Positions 16,199-25,505 are shown, counted from the first letter of the stretch. The stretch: DNA of 64,000 nucleotides from Streptomyces sp. NBC_01341 (GCF_035946055.1 NZ_CP108364.1:6634001-6698000), one strand, 5' to 3'. The notes: generated from the sequence alone by a model not told the origin. Program-made: numbers and translations.

Positions 16199-17107
16199 GT
16201 GGACACGACCGAGGTGACGCCCGAGGTCCGGGAGCGGCTCGTCGTGCGTTTCGGACCGGCGGTGCTCGGCTGGTGCGACCGGCTGCCGACGCTGGTGGAG
16301 CGGCTGTCCGCTCACTGGGGTCTGGACGTCCGCGAGGCGGGCGGCGGCGGGACATCCCGCGTCTTCCGCTGCACCCGGCGGGAGGACGGAAGCACCGTCC
16401 GGCTGAAGCTGACCCCGGATCCCTTCATCGCCGCCGAGGAGGCCGAGGCACTGGCGGCCTGGGCCACTTCGACGTCCGTCGTCACCCTCCTGGCGGAGGA
16501 CCTGGGGAGCGGGGCACTGCTCCTGGCGGAGGTCCGGCCCGGAACACCGGTGCAGCAGTCGGGCTGGAGCCTGCCGCAGGTGGGTGTCCTGCTGCGTGAG
16601 CTGCGGATGCCCGCGCCGGTCCCGCGGAGGGGTTCGGTGCTGCGGCCGCTCGCCCGCCGAGTGGAGTTCCTGTTCGAACTGACCGGTCGCAGACTGGCAC
16701 ACGCCCGCTCGGCCGGCGCGTACCGTGCGCTCGACCGGACCGTGCTCGAACGGTCACGCGAAGCCGCCCTGCAGCTCGCGGACAGCGGCGCCGCGGGACT
16801 CGTGCACGGGGACCTGCACCCGGGCAACGTGCTCACGGGCCCTGAGGGCCGCGCCGTCGCGATCGACCCCCGGCCGGTGCTCGGCGATCCCGACTTCGAC
16901 GCCGTGGACTGGGTACTGGCGGGAGCCCGGGAGATGGCCGGACTCAAGGCCAGGATCGAAAGGCTCGCGAGGCTGGTCCCCGGCCAGTCACCTGACCGCG
17001 TACTGGCCTGGTGCCGTGCCCTTGCCGTGCTGGAGGCGGTCCCAAGGCTCCGCACGGGGCAGGACGACCCGACAACCCGCTTTCTGCTGAGTCTCAGCCG
17101 CCCCTGA
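16199..17107 (+). CDS. APH(6)/hydroxyurea-type antibiotic phosphotransferase
   Basis: This 302-residue protein has an aminoglycoside/hydroxyurea kinase fold. Its Brenner-type catalytic loop is GLVHGDLHPGNVL (catalytic Asp, about residue 205), followed by the metal-binding AIDPRPVLGDPDFDAVDW. The GGTSRVFRC segment near residue 45 serves as nucleotide-binding loop. These features fit the family that includes streptomycin 6-kinase and streptomycete hydroxyurea phosphotransferase; which substrate is used here cannot be told. GTG 16199 is chosen as the start, and an upstream in-frame GTG at 16142 would add 19 residues without a ribosome site. It is monocistronic and divergent from the TPR gene. 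Confidence 0.85.
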   Translation: MDTTEVTPEVRERLVVRFGPAVLGWCDRLPTLVERLSAHWGLDVREAGGGGTSRVFRCTRREDGSTVRLKLTPDPFIAAEEAEALAAWATSTSVVTLLAEDLGSGALLLAEVRPGTPVQQSGWSLPQVGVLLRELRMPAPVPRRGSVLRPLARRVEFLFELTGRRLAHARSAGAYRALDRTVLERSREAALQLADSGAAGLVHGDLHPGNVLTGPEGRAVAIDPRPVLGDPDFDAVDWVLAGAREMAGLKARIERLARLVPGQSPDRVLAWCRALAVLEAVPRLRTGQDDPTTRFLLSLSRP

Positions 17108-17153
17108 ACGGTCGGCGCGACGCCCCGGCGTGCGGCCCGTGCCGGAGCGCGTG

Positions 17154-17819
17154 CTACTTGCCCGAGCCGACCGGCTCCACCGTGATGCGCGGCGTGGAGT
17201 CCGAACCCGCGGGGATGCCGACGGAGAGGGGCATGCGGTGTGCGTGCGTCTCGTTCGGCGGTGTCACGACCGCCGAGGTGAACGTGACACCGGTGCCGCC
17301 GCTGTGGTCCGGCGGGAAGTGCACGGGGAAGTCGGTGACCTCCCCGGGTGCCAGTGTGACCACCGGAACAGGCCGGTTCCCGCGCGCCGCGCTCACGGTG
17401 CCGTCCTTGCTCTTCAGGTCCACGCCTGGGAATCCGTGCATCGTGCAGGAGGAGGAGCCGGCGTTCTTCAGGTTGATCAGTACCTCGCCCTCCGCCATTC
17501 CGCCGGAGCTGCCGAACGTCAGCTGCGAGGTCCGGCAGAAGCCGCCCTCGGGGGCCGATGAGCCGTCGGCCGAGGCGGACGCCTGCGCGTCTCCGGCCTC
17601 GGGCGCCCGGCTCCCGGGAGCGGCGGCGCCACTCGGGTCTCCGGGACTCGGGCTCTCCGCGCCACCCGGGCTCCCGGAGGCGCTCGGGCTCGCCGAGGCG
17701 CCGGCGGACGACGACTTCGCCGACGCGCCCGAGTGCGCGCTGCCATCGGCGCAGGCGGTGAGCGAAAGGGCCGCCGTGACCGCGGCGACGACGACGGCGG
17801 AAGTCTTCTGAAGGTGCAT
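17154..17819 (-). CDS. Secreted DUF4232 lipoprotein
   Basis: This 221-residue exported lipoprotein has a basic start, a hydrophobic stretch and the lipobox LSLTAC (cysteine about residue 23). A long Ser/Ala/Gly/Pro-rich linker follows to about residue 85, then a DUF4232 domain beginning around FCRTSQLTFG and ending in PRITVEPVG. Cysteines in FCRTS and SSSCTMHGFPG probably pair. Proteins of this kind sit on the outer face of the membrane in actinomycetes; their role is unknown. ATG 17819 follows GAGGGG. It is divergent from the phosphatase gene. Confidence 0.88.
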   Translation of the reverse strand: MHLQKTSAVVVAAVTAALSLTACADGSAHSGASAKSSSAGASASPSASGSPGGAESPSPGDPSGAAAPGSRAPEAGDAQASASADGSSAPEGGFCRTSQLTFGSSGGMAEGEVLINLKNAGSSSCTMHGFPGVDLKSKDGTVSAARGNRPVPVVTLAPGEVTDFPVHFPPDHSGGTGVTFTSAVVTPPNETHAHRMPLSVGIPAGSDSTPRITVEPVGSGK

Positions 17820-18044
17820 GAGTTCCCCTCGGTGAGGCATCGGCTGCTCCGTACGAGCACGTGCATGCCTTATACACGCGATTCTGCCGCAGGTGGCTGC
17901 CCGCCGGTCGGAGATCACTCCGTACGGAGGGACATCTGCGGCCCGCCACCACAGAGGGCTCGTGCCCGCCGGGCTCCCCGCCATGTGCGTCGAACGGCGG
18001 TTCGCCCGGATGCGGAGGGCCGCGCCAACGGGCAACGTGGGGGA

Positions 18045-19184
18045 GTGCCGCACCCGCCGAGAACCCAGTGGATCCCCGTAGGCCTGATCGTGCTGGCCGT
18101 GGTGATCGACCTGGTCACCCCGCACGACGTCACGTCCGCTCCGCTCCTGATAGCGGCGCCGGTCGCCGCCGCGCCGCTCTTCGGGGTCCGCGGGATCATC
18201 GGGGTCGGTGTGACGGCGATGATCGTCCACGCGTTCCTCGCACGCCTCGACGGCACCTTCGGCTGGCGGGCGGGCCTGGCCAACCAGATCACCCTGGCGG
18301 CGGTCACCGCTCTCGCCGTACTGATCCACCGCACGCTGCGCACGCAGGACGCCCGCGCGAGGCGGGCGCAGCACGTCGCCGCCGTCGCCCAGCACGCCGT
18401 GCTGCCCAGGCCGCCGTCACGCCTGGGTGACCTGCACATCGACGCGCGGTACGTGCCGGCCGAGAGCGAGGCCCTGATCGGAGGCGACCTGTACGTGGTG
18501 CAGAGCACCCCGTTCGGGATCCGCGTCATGGTCGGCGACGTACGGGGCAAGGGGCTCGGTGCGGTCAGCGCCGTCAGCGCGGACCTCGGCGCCTTCCGGT
18601 ACGCGGCGGACGAGGCCGAGGACCTCCCGCAGTTGGTCACGAGGCTGGAACGGGCGCTCCTGCGTGAAGGCGGCCGCCGCGGCGGCCAGCAGCAGGCCGA
18701 GGGATTCACCACGGCGCTCATCGTGGAGTTCTCCGCCGACCTGGAAACCGTACGCCTGGTCAACCGCGGCCATCCGCCCCCCGTGCTTCTGGACGCCAGA
18801 GGCCGGGCCACCCTGCTGGACGCCTCCGAGGAGGCCCCACCGCTCGGTATGAGCGACCTCGGCGTCTGGTCCGCCCCGGTGGACAGCCACGCCTTCCCGG
18901 CCGGTTCCACCCTGCTCTGCTACACCGACGGCATCACCGAGTCCCGGGACGCGGCCGGAGCTTTCTACGACCCCGTCGCCCGTCTGCCCCTCGCCCTCGG
19001 ACACCGGACACGCTCCGGGGGCCACCTCGCGCCCGGACAGATCCTGGACGCCCTGATCCAGGACGTCAGGCGGCACATCGGAGGCCGGCCCAAGGACGAC
19101 CAGGCCCTCCTCGCACTGCACCGCGCCCACGCCGGACGCGAACCCCCGCCGTACCGGCCCGCCCCGGCCGCCGCTCCTGGGTGA
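18045..19184 (+). CDS. Membrane-bound SpoIIE-type PP2C phosphatase
   Basis: This 379-residue protein has three or four membrane segments (about residues 8-95, beginning WIPVGLIVLAVVIDL) and a cytoplasmic SpoIIE/PP2C serine phosphatase domain. Metal-binding aspartates lie in IGGDLYVV, VGDVRGKG, YTDGITES and KDDQALLAL. Such phosphatases dephosphorylate anti-anti-sigma factors in streptomycete partner-switching systems. No kinase or anti-sigma gene is adjacent. GTG 18045 is chosen to match the usual compact N-terminus (VPHPPRTQWIP); the G-rich stretch just before it is too close to be an ideal ribosome site, so the start is uncertain. Confidence 0.85.
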   Translation: MPHPPRTQWIPVGLIVLAVVIDLVTPHDVTSAPLLIAAPVAAAPLFGVRGIIGVGVTAMIVHAFLARLDGTFGWRAGLANQITLAAVTALAVLIHRTLRTQDARARRAQHVAAVAQHAVLPRPPSRLGDLHIDARYVPAESEALIGGDLYVVQSTPFGIRVMVGDVRGKGLGAVSAVSADLGAFRYAADEAEDLPQLVTRLERALLREGGRRGGQQQAEGFTTALIVEFSADLETVRLVNRGHPPPVLLDARGRATLLDASEEAPPLGMSDLGVWSAPVDSHAFPAGSTLLCYTDGITESRDAAGAFYDPVARLPLALGHRTRSGGHLAPGQILDALIQDVRRHIGGRPKDDQALLALHRAHAGREPPPYRPAPAAAPG

Positions 19185-19233
19185 GGGTCCGGCCGGGCGG
19201 CCGAGCGATCCGACCCGTTTGTCCTGCTGCGGG

Positions 19234-19806
19234 ATGGACATGATCCCGGTCGTGACGGAGAGTCCTGACGCACTGACATGGGCGCTGAAGAGCGAGCGCC
19301 CCGAGCCGGCCGGCTACCTGACGGTGAGCTGCCGTACCTATGTCCAGCCCGACGGCAAGGATTCCCGGTGGGACATCCTGCACGGTTCACCGACGGTCGC
19401 CCTCGTCGCGTTCACGGAGGACGGCCGGGGCGTTCTCGTACGCCAGTTCCGCCCCGGACCCGGCAAGGTCCTGGCGGAACTCCCGGGCGGCATGGTCGAG
19501 CCCGGTGAGGACGTCCTGCACGCGGCGGCACGCGAACTGCTCGAGGAGAGCGGATACCGTGCGGGGACGCTGGAGGTCTTCATGAGGACGTACCTGGCGT
19601 CCTACGCGACCCACGTGCGTTACGGGGTGCTGGCGCGCGACTGCCGGAAGGTCGCCGAACCCACACCCGACGCCGAGGAGTTCGTCGAGCCGTTCACCCT
19701 GGAGCGGGACGCGTACGTCGCCCATCTGCTCGGGGGCGAGTACACCGACGCGGACATGGGCCACGCCGGACTCCTCGCGGCCGGACTGCTCGTCAGGAAG
19801 GACTGA
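19234..19806 (+). CDS. Nudix hydrolase (ADP-ribose pyrophosphatase-like)
   Basis: This 190-residue protein has a complete Nudix box, GGMVEPGEDVLHAAARELLE followed by ESGY, matching Gx5Ex7REUxEExGU. The preceding VLVRQFRPGPGKVLAELPGG and the length fit the ADP-ribose/nucleoside-diphosphate-sugar pyrophosphatases. It would hydrolyse a nucleoside diphosphate linked to another group, with Mg2+, in the cytoplasm. ATG codons at 19234 and 19240 and a GTG at 19252 are all possible starts. Confidence 0.85.
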   Translation: MDMIPVVTESPDALTWALKSERPEPAGYLTVSCRTYVQPDGKDSRWDILHGSPTVALVAFTEDGRGVLVRQFRPGPGKVLAELPGGMVEPGEDVLHAAARELLEESGYRAGTLEVFMRTYLASYATHVRYGVLARDCRKVAEPTPDAEEFVEPFTLERDAYVAHLLGGEYTDADMGHAGLLAAGLLVRKD

Positions 19807-19878
19807 GCCACCGCCTCCGCCGGACCGGGCGGCCCGTCCTGATGTGCGCGGAGTTCGCGTCCGGCTCACACTCGGATC

Positions 19879-21531
19879 ATGCGCAAGCACAGCGGTCCTC
19901 CGGGGCGCGGCAAGGACCCCGCCGGATCCCGGGCCGGACAGGGCACGGCCAACCAGACCCTCACCCTCGCCGCGATGCTGTTCGCCGTGTCGATGACGTT
20001 CATCGACCAGACGATCGTCTCCATCGCCGCGCCGAGCATCATCGACGAACTCGGTCTCTCGTCGTCGGGGATGCAATGGGTCGTCAACGCCTATCTGCTC
20101 TCCCTGGCAGCCTTCTTCGCACTCGGCGGGCGCTTGGCCGACATCATGGGCCACCGCCGGGTGATGCTGACCGGCACGCTCGTCTTCGTCGTCTCCTCCG
20201 TGCTCTGTGGATGTGTCCCCACCGGTGGATACGCCCAGAGCTGGCTGATCGTCTTCCGCGCCACCCAGGGGCTCGGCGCGGCACTGATGTTCCCCGCCGC
20301 TCTCGCCGTCGTCATCTCCGTCTTCCCGGTCGAGAGACGGGGACGGGCGCTGGCGCTCTTCTTCGGCCTGTCGGGTGCGCTCACCGCCGTCGGGCCGCTG
20401 CTCGGCGGCTGGCTGACGGACTGGACATGGCGCGCGATCTTCTGGGTGAACGTACCGGTCGCCGTTGTCGCGCTGGTCCTCGTCGCCCTGGCCCACATCC
20501 CCGAGGAACGCAGGCGCGAGAGACTCGACGTACCCGGGGCGGTCCTCGTCGCCGTCGGGATGGGGCTGAGCGTGCTCGGCTTCCAGCAGGCCTCGGCGTG
20601 GGGCTGGAGCAGCGCCGCCACCTGGGCCTGCATCGTGGGCGGCCTCGTCGTCCTGGCGGTGTTCTGCCGGTACGAGCTCGGGGTGGCGGAGCCGCTCATC
20701 ACCCTGCGGGTCTTCCGCGACCGGGCGTTCACCGTCGACTCCCTCGTGCTGTTCTTCGCGATGACGGCGTTCGTCCCCGTCTTCTTCTTCGCCTCCGTCT
20801 ACGCGCAGGTCTCCCTGAGCGCCTCACCGAACCAGGCCGCGCTGTACCTCCTGTACTTCTTCATCGGCTTCGGGATCGCGTCCCAGTGGGGCGGCCGGAT
20901 CCTGGACAGCCGCGGAGCCCGCCCGGCGATGAAGCTGGGGACGGCCCTCGGCGCGGCGGGCTTCGCCCTGTGGGCGGGCAAGCTGACTGACCTTTCGATC
21001 CACGACCAGTGGCCGTACGCCGCGCTCGCCGGTGCGGGCATCGGCTTCCTCCTCGCCCCCGCCTCCACCGACGCGGTCAACCGGTCGATCGGCGCGTCGT
21101 ACGGCGAGGTCACGGGCATCACCCAGACCGTGCGCAACTACGCGGCCAGCATCGGCATCGCCGTGTTCGGCACCGTCCTGACGCACGTCACCACCGACAA
21201 GGTCGTCGAGACCCTCACCTCGAAGGGTGTGCCGTCCGGACCCGCCCGTGAAGCGGCCCGGTCCGTCGCGGAGGCGGTCACCGGACAGGCGGACGCGAAG
21301 GAGCCGGGCGGCGACGGGCGGATCGCCACCCTGATGCGGGACTCGATGGACGCCGTCAGGATGGACTTCGCCGAGGCCAACCAGCGGGTCTTCTACGGGA
21401 TGGCCATCGCACTCGCCATCGCCTTCCTGTGTTCGCTGTGGCATCCGGGGACCCGGGTCACGGGAGAAACCGCCACGGACGGGACCGTCACCCCGGCCCC
21501 CGACCCGCAACGGGAACGGAACGGCGGCTGA
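19879..21531 (+). CDS. DHA2-family MFS drug exporter (14 TM)
   Basis: This 550-residue protein has about 14 membrane segments and the DHA2 (EmrB/QacA) hallmarks: SMTFIDQTIVSIAAPSI in segment 1, MQWVVNAYLLSLAAF, GGRLADIMGHRR and the antiporter motif GPLLGGWLTDWTWRAIFWVN. It exports drugs or cationic metabolites by proton antiport. The ribosome site is weak. It is followed by an SDR and a PadR gene on the same strand (79-nt gap to the SDR), and a PadR regulator often controls such an exporter. Confidence 0.9.
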   Translation: MRKHSGPPGRGKDPAGSRAGQGTANQTLTLAAMLFAVSMTFIDQTIVSIAAPSIIDELGLSSSGMQWVVNAYLLSLAAFFALGGRLADIMGHRRVMLTGTLVFVVSSVLCGCVPTGGYAQSWLIVFRATQGLGAALMFPAALAVVISVFPVERRGRALALFFGLSGALTAVGPLLGGWLTDWTWRAIFWVNVPVAVVALVLVALAHIPEERRRERLDVPGAVLVAVGMGLSVLGFQQASAWGWSSAATWACIVGGLVVLAVFCRYELGVAEPLITLRVFRDRAFTVDSLVLFFAMTAFVPVFFFASVYAQVSLSASPNQAALYLLYFFIGFGIASQWGGRILDSRGARPAMKLGTALGAAGFALWAGKLTDLSIHDQWPYAALAGAGIGFLLAPASTDAVNRSIGASYGEVTGITQTVRNYAASIGIAVFGTVLTHVTTDKVVETLTSKGVPSGPAREAARSVAEAVTGQADAKEPGGDGRIATLMRDSMDAVRMDFAEANQRVFYGMAIALAIAFLCSLWHPGTRVTGETATDGTVTPAPDPQRERNGG

Positions 21532-21609
21532 CGGCGCGCTCCGCTTCATCGCTCCCGGTGACGGGCCCGCCGGGGGTGTGCGTCGGCCGTCGCGGGGGAG
21601 GCGTAGCCC

Positions 21610-22539
21610 ATGGATTCATGGACCCTCGACGACATGCCCGACCTCTCCGGCACCACGGCGGTGGTCACCGGCGCGAACAGCGGAATCGGAGCGGTGACCG
21701 CGCTCGCCCTGGCACGGTCAGGCGCCAGGACCATCCTCGCCTGCCGTGATCCCGAGCGCGGGCGACGCGCGCTGGAGGCCGTACGCCGCGCAGCACCGCG
21801 ATCGGACACCCGGCTGGTCGCGCTCGACCTGGCGGACCTGTCGGCCGTCGCCGAAGCCGCCGGCCGGATCGCCAAGGAGACCGACGGCAGGCTGGACCTC
21901 CTGGTGAACAACGCCGGGGTGATGGCCCTGCCCCTGCTGCGTACGGCCGACGGATTCGAGATGCAGTTCGGCACCAATCACCTCGGTCACTTCGCGCTCA
22001 CACTGCACCTCATGCCGCTCCTCGGTGTCGGCGGCCCCTCCCGGGTCGTGACCCTCTCGTCGCTCGCCCACCGCATCGGCCGCATCGACTTCGACAACCT
22101 CAACGCCGAACGCGGGTACGACAAGTGGCGTGCCTACGCGCAGTCGAAGCTGGCCAACCTGCTCTTCACGGCGGAACTCCAGCGCCGGGCGGACGCGGCG
22201 GACAAGCAGGTGCTGGCGCTGGCCGCCCACCCCGGTCTGTCCGCGACGGAACTGGGACAGGCGGGCCCGCGTCTGGCCGGACGGACCTGGGCGGCGAAGC
22301 TCGAGCGCGCCACGCGCGTCTTCACACAGCCGGCATCCGCCGGAGCACTTCCCAGCCTGTACGCGGCCACCCTGCCGGAGGCACTCGGCGGAAGCTACTA
22401 CGGTCCCCGGCTGCTCGGCGAGACCAGGGGCGGGCCCGCACCCGCGCGCATGTCGGCGCGCGCCCAGGACATGAACATGGCTCTGGCGCTGTGGCAGGAG
22501 TCGGTCTGCCTGACCGGGATCGCCGGCGACGTCATCTGA
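21610..22539 (+). CDS. Short-chain dehydrogenase/reductase (retinol dehydrogenase-like)
   Basis: This 309-residue extended SDR has VVTGANSGIGAVTA (about residue 18), NNAGVM, LSSLAHR and the intact active site YAQSK (about residue 176). RTADGFEMQFGTNHLGHFAL is typical of the retinol dehydrogenase/WWOX-like subgroup. It is an NADP-dependent oxidoreductase of unknown substrate. A good GGGGGAGG ribosome site precedes the ATG. It is preceded by the exporter and followed by PadR, possibly one transcript. Confidence 0.88.
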   Translation: MDSWTLDDMPDLSGTTAVVTGANSGIGAVTALALARSGARTILACRDPERGRRALEAVRRAAPRSDTRLVALDLADLSAVAEAAGRIAKETDGRLDLLVNNAGVMALPLLRTADGFEMQFGTNHLGHFALTLHLMPLLGVGGPSRVVTLSSLAHRIGRIDFDNLNAERGYDKWRAYAQSKLANLLFTAELQRRADAADKQVLALAAHPGLSATELGQAGPRLAGRTWAAKLERATRVFTQPASAGALPSLYAATLPEALGGSYYGPRLLGETRGGPAPARMSARAQDMNMALALWQESVCLTGIAGDVI

Positions 22540-22627
22540 GGACGACGCACCCGACGGGCCGAACGGCCGGCCGCACAGCGGCCCGCCCCGAGTGAGGCGT
22601 GTCTCACCGGGGCGCCGTCGCTTGCTA

Positions 22628-22641
22628 TGCAACAAGTTGCA
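22628..22641. promoter_or_regulatory. Palindrome TGCAACAAGTTGCA, probable PadR operator
   Basis: Perfect 6-bp arms (TGCAAC/GTTGCA) with a 2-nt centre end 15 nt before the PadR start codon at 22657. PadR-family repressors usually bind such a palindrome in their own promoter, so this is likely autoregulation. Confidence 0.65.
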
Positions 22642-22656
22642 CAGCACGATCGGGGC

Positions 22657-23223
22657 ATGGCGCTCGAACACGCGATCCTCGTCTCCCTGCTGGAGAAGCC
22701 GGGCTCCGGCTACGAGCTGGCCCGCAGGTTCGAGCGGTCCATCGGCTACTTCTGGACCGCCACGCACCAGCAGATCTACCGCGTCCTCAAACGTATGGAG
22801 GGCGAGGGCCTGCTCGACGTCCGCGACGTCCCTCAGGAGCGCCGCCCGGACAAACGCGAGTACTCCGTCGCGGGCCCGGGCCGCGCGGTCCTCTCCGCGT
22901 GGCTGCACGAACCGATCGAACCCGAGAGCGTCCGTCACGACCTCGCCGTGAAGATCCGTGGGGCGGCCTTCGACGACCCGGCCGTCCTGCTCCGCGAGGT
23001 GGAGCGCCACCACGCGGTGCACAGCGACCGCCTCGCCCACTACCTCGCCGGGGAGCTGCGCGACTTCACCGGTCCCGAGGCTCCCGCACCGCTCGACGCC
23101 GGCCAGGAGCTGCAGCACGTGGTGCTGCGCGGCGGTATCGCGTACGAGCGCATGACCGTGGCCTGGCTCGACGACGTGCTCGCCACCCTCCGGCGGCTCG
23201 GCAGCGCCCGGCCGCGTACCTGA
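22657..23223 (+). CDS. PadR-family transcriptional regulator
   Basis: This 188-residue protein has an N-terminal PadR winged helix (LVSLLEKPGSGYELARRF, HQQIYRVLKRMEGEGLLD) and a helical C-terminal dimerisation domain typical of PadR-s2/Vir-type members. I start it at ATG 22657 (ALEHAILVSL), the usual PadR N-terminus. An in-frame ATG at 22627 would put the operator palindrome inside the gene. It probably represses itself and, by position, the acyl-CoA dehydrogenase downstream (46-nt gap) and perhaps the SDR/exporter. Confidence 0.9.
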   Translation: MALEHAILVSLLEKPGSGYELARRFERSIGYFWTATHQQIYRVLKRMEGEGLLDVRDVPQERRPDKREYSVAGPGRAVLSAWLHEPIEPESVRHDLAVKIRGAAFDDPAVLLREVERHHAVHSDRLAHYLAGELRDFTGPEAPAPLDAGQELQHVVLRGGIAYERMTVAWLDDVLATLRRLGSARPRT

Positions 23224-23269
23224 ACCGCCCCGCCCACTCCCGTCCCCGACCTCCGGAAGGCGTACCACC

Positions 23270-24988
23270 ATGGCCGACCCGCTGCTGTTCAACCCGCGTG
23301 CCTACGACCCGGCGCACTTCGACCCCGAGACCCGCAGGCTGCTCCGCGCCACCGTCGACTGGTTCGAGGACCGCGGCAAGCGCCGGCTCATCGAGGACTA
23401 CCGGTCGCGCGCCTGGCTGGGTGACTTCCTCGCGTTCGCCTCCAAGGAGGGGCTGTTCGCCACCTTCCTCACCCCCGCGTCCGACGCGAGCCGGGACGAC
23501 CAGCGCTGGGACACCGCCCGGATCGCCGCGCTCAACGAGATCTTCGGGTTCTACGGACTCGACTACTGGTACGCCTGGCAGGTGACGATCCTCGGCCTCG
23601 GTCCGGTCTGGCAGAGCGACAACGCCGCCGCCCGCAGCCGGGCCGCGGACCTCCTGGCTCAGGGCGAAGTGTTCGCCTTCGGCCTGTCCGAGAAGGCGCA
23701 CGGCGCCGACATCTACTCCACCGACATGCTGCTGGAGCCCGATGGCGACGGCGGATTCCTCGCCACCGGATCCAAGTACTACATAGGCAACGGCAACGCT
23801 GCCGGGCTCGTCTCCGTCTTCGGCCGCCGGACCGACGTCGAGGGTCCGGACGGCTACGTCTTCTTCGCTGCGGACAGCCGCCACCCCGCCTACCACCTGG
23901 TGAAGAACGTCGTCGACTCCTCCAAGTACGTGAGTGAGTTCCGCCTCGACGCCTACCCCGTCTCGCCCGACGACGTCCTGCACACGGGGCGGGCCGCCTT
24001 CGACGCCGCCCTCAACACCGTCAACGTGGGCAAGTTCAACCTCTGCACGGCCTCGATCGGCATCTGCGAGCACGCGATGTACGAGGCCGTCACCCACGCG
24101 CACACACGCATCCTGTACGGGCGCCCCGTGACGGCCTTCCCGCACGTGCGCCGTGAGCTCGCCGACGCCTACGTCCGGCTCGTCGGCATGAAGCTGTTCA
24201 GCGACCGTGCCGTCGACTACTTCCGCTCGGCCGGGCCGGACGACCGCAGGTACCTTCTGTTCAACCCGATGACCAAGATGAAGGTGACCACGGAGGGCGA
24301 GCGCGTCATCGACCTCATGTGGGACGTCATCGCCGCCAAGGGCTTTGAGAAGGACACCTACTTCGCCCAGGCCGCCGTGGAGATCCGCAGCCTGCCGAAG
24401 CTCGAGGGCACGGTCCACGTCAACCTCGCCCTCATCCTGAAGTTCATGCGCAACCACCTGCTGGATCCGGTCGCTCACGAGCCCGTGGAGACACGCGCGG
24501 ACGCGGCCGACGACGCGTTCCTCTTCCGGCAGGGGCCCGCTCGCGGCCTGGGCTCCGTGCGTTTCCACGACTGGCGGCCCGCCTTCGACGCCTACGGGGA
24601 GGTACCCAACGTCGCCCGTTTCAGGGAGCAGGCCGACGCGCTGTGCGACTTCGTCACCCACCACGCGCCGGACGAGGAGCAGAGCCGCGACCTGGACCTC
24701 CTGCTGTCCGTGGGGCAGCTCTTCGCCCTCGTGGTGCACGGGCAGCTGATCCTGGAACAGGCCCGCCTCACCGGCCTGGACGAGGACGTGCTCGACGAGT
24801 TGTTCTCCGTCCTCGTACGCGACTTCTCCGCGAACGCCGTCGAACTGCACGGCAAGGACTCGGCCACCGAGGACCAGCAGGCCTGGGCCATCGCCGCCGT
24901 GAGGCGTCCCGTCATCGACGGCGCCCGCTCGGGACGGATCTGGGAGCGCGTCGAAGCCCTCGCGGGTGCGTACGAGTTGGCTCCGTAG
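23270..24988 (+). CDS. Acyl-CoA dehydrogenase-family flavoprotein
   Basis: This 572-residue protein has the acyl-CoA dehydrogenase fold with a long C-terminal extension, like acyl-CoA oxidases. FAFGLSEKAHGADIYSTD is the FAD/substrate loop (family form xTExxxGSD), GSKYYIGNGNAAG follows it, and the catalytic base is the Glu in KLEGTVHVN. It should alpha,beta-dehydrogenate an acyl thioester using FAD. It lies directly after the PadR gene and ends at a strong terminator, so the two probably form a regulator-target pair. The exact acyl substrate is unknown. Confidence 0.88.
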   Translation: MADPLLFNPRAYDPAHFDPETRRLLRATVDWFEDRGKRRLIEDYRSRAWLGDFLAFASKEGLFATFLTPASDASRDDQRWDTARIAALNEIFGFYGLDYWYAWQVTILGLGPVWQSDNAAARSRAADLLAQGEVFAFGLSEKAHGADIYSTDMLLEPDGDGGFLATGSKYYIGNGNAAGLVSVFGRRTDVEGPDGYVFFAADSRHPAYHLVKNVVDSSKYVSEFRLDAYPVSPDDVLHTGRAAFDAALNTVNVGKFNLCTASIGICEHAMYEAVTHAHTRILYGRPVTAFPHVRRELADAYVRLVGMKLFSDRAVDYFRSAGPDDRRYLLFNPMTKMKVTTEGERVIDLMWDVIAAKGFEKDTYFAQAAVEIRSLPKLEGTVHVNLALILKFMRNHLLDPVAHEPVETRADAADDAFLFRQGPARGLGSVRFHDWRPAFDAYGEVPNVARFREQADALCDFVTHHAPDEEQSRDLDLLLSVGQLFALVVHGQLILEQARLTGLDEDVLDELFSVLVRDFSANAVELHGKDSATEDQQAWAIAAVRRPVIDGARSGRIWERVEALAGAYELAP

Positions 24989-24990
24989 GA

Positions 24991-25033
24991 GGGAAGGCCG
25001 TCGCCCCCGGTCACCGGGGGCGACGGCCTTCCC
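24991..25033 (+). terminator. Perfect 20-bp stem-loop terminator after acyl-CoA dehydrogenase
   Basis: GGGAAGGCCGTCGCCCCCGG, a TCA loop and its exact reverse complement begin 2 nt after the stop codon. This very stable hairpin has no U-run, the common streptomycete form. Confidence 0.85.
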
Positions 25034-25148
25034 CGCCCGCACGGCCGATTGGCCGACAACGCCTCCTCCCTCCGCGCATCGGGGGCGCTCGGCGGGGCAT
25101 ATGGAAGGTCCGGCGGCCGGAACGGTCGGCTGCCAGGAGGAGGCGACA

Positions 25149-25505
25149 ATGAACACCGTCTGGGCATGTCCGGCCGAGCTGAACCGTTCCCTGGGCGACG
25201 ACCTGGTCGAATACGGTGTGGAAGCGCCCGACGGGAGCGTCGGCACCGTCGTCAGGCTCTCGCCCGTCCCGGGCTTCGACCACCTGGTGATCGATGCCGG
25301 GGTCTGGAAGTTCGGGAGGAGCGTCGTCGTCCCGGCCGGCATGGTGACCGCCGTCGACGACACCGAACGGGTGATCAAGGTCAGGTGCACCAAGGACCAG
25401 ATCAAGGAAGCCCCGCGCTTCGAGCGGGATCAGGACACGGGGGATCTCTTCTACCTGCGGAAGCTGGGCGCGTACTACGAATCGCTCGCCGTCGCCCCTG
25501 CGTGA
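25149..25505 (+). CDS. PRC-barrel-like small protein
   Basis: This 118-residue soluble protein has a beta-rich centre: VEYGVEAPDGSVGTVVRLSP, FDHLVIDAGVWKFGRSVVVP and a charged ERVIKVRCTKDQIKEAP. It resembles the PRC-barrel domain (x-DG-xG-V...-LVVD...-LVP) often found in actinobacterial stress-related proteins. GGAGGAGG lies 5 nt before the ATG. The function is unknown. It stands alone between a terminator and a convergent TMEM175 gene. Confidence 0.7.
   Translation: MNTVWACPAELNRSLGDDLVEYGVEAPDGSVGTVVRLSPVPGFDHLVIDAGVWKFGRSVVVPAGMVTAVDDTERVIKVRCTKDQIKEAPRFERDQDTGDLFYLRKLGAYYESLAVAPA

Noticed and set aside
23066..25405. 779-codon open frame on the minus strand
   Set aside because: It is antisense to the acyl-CoA dehydrogenase and PRC-like genes; Val/Gly/Glu-rich shadow.
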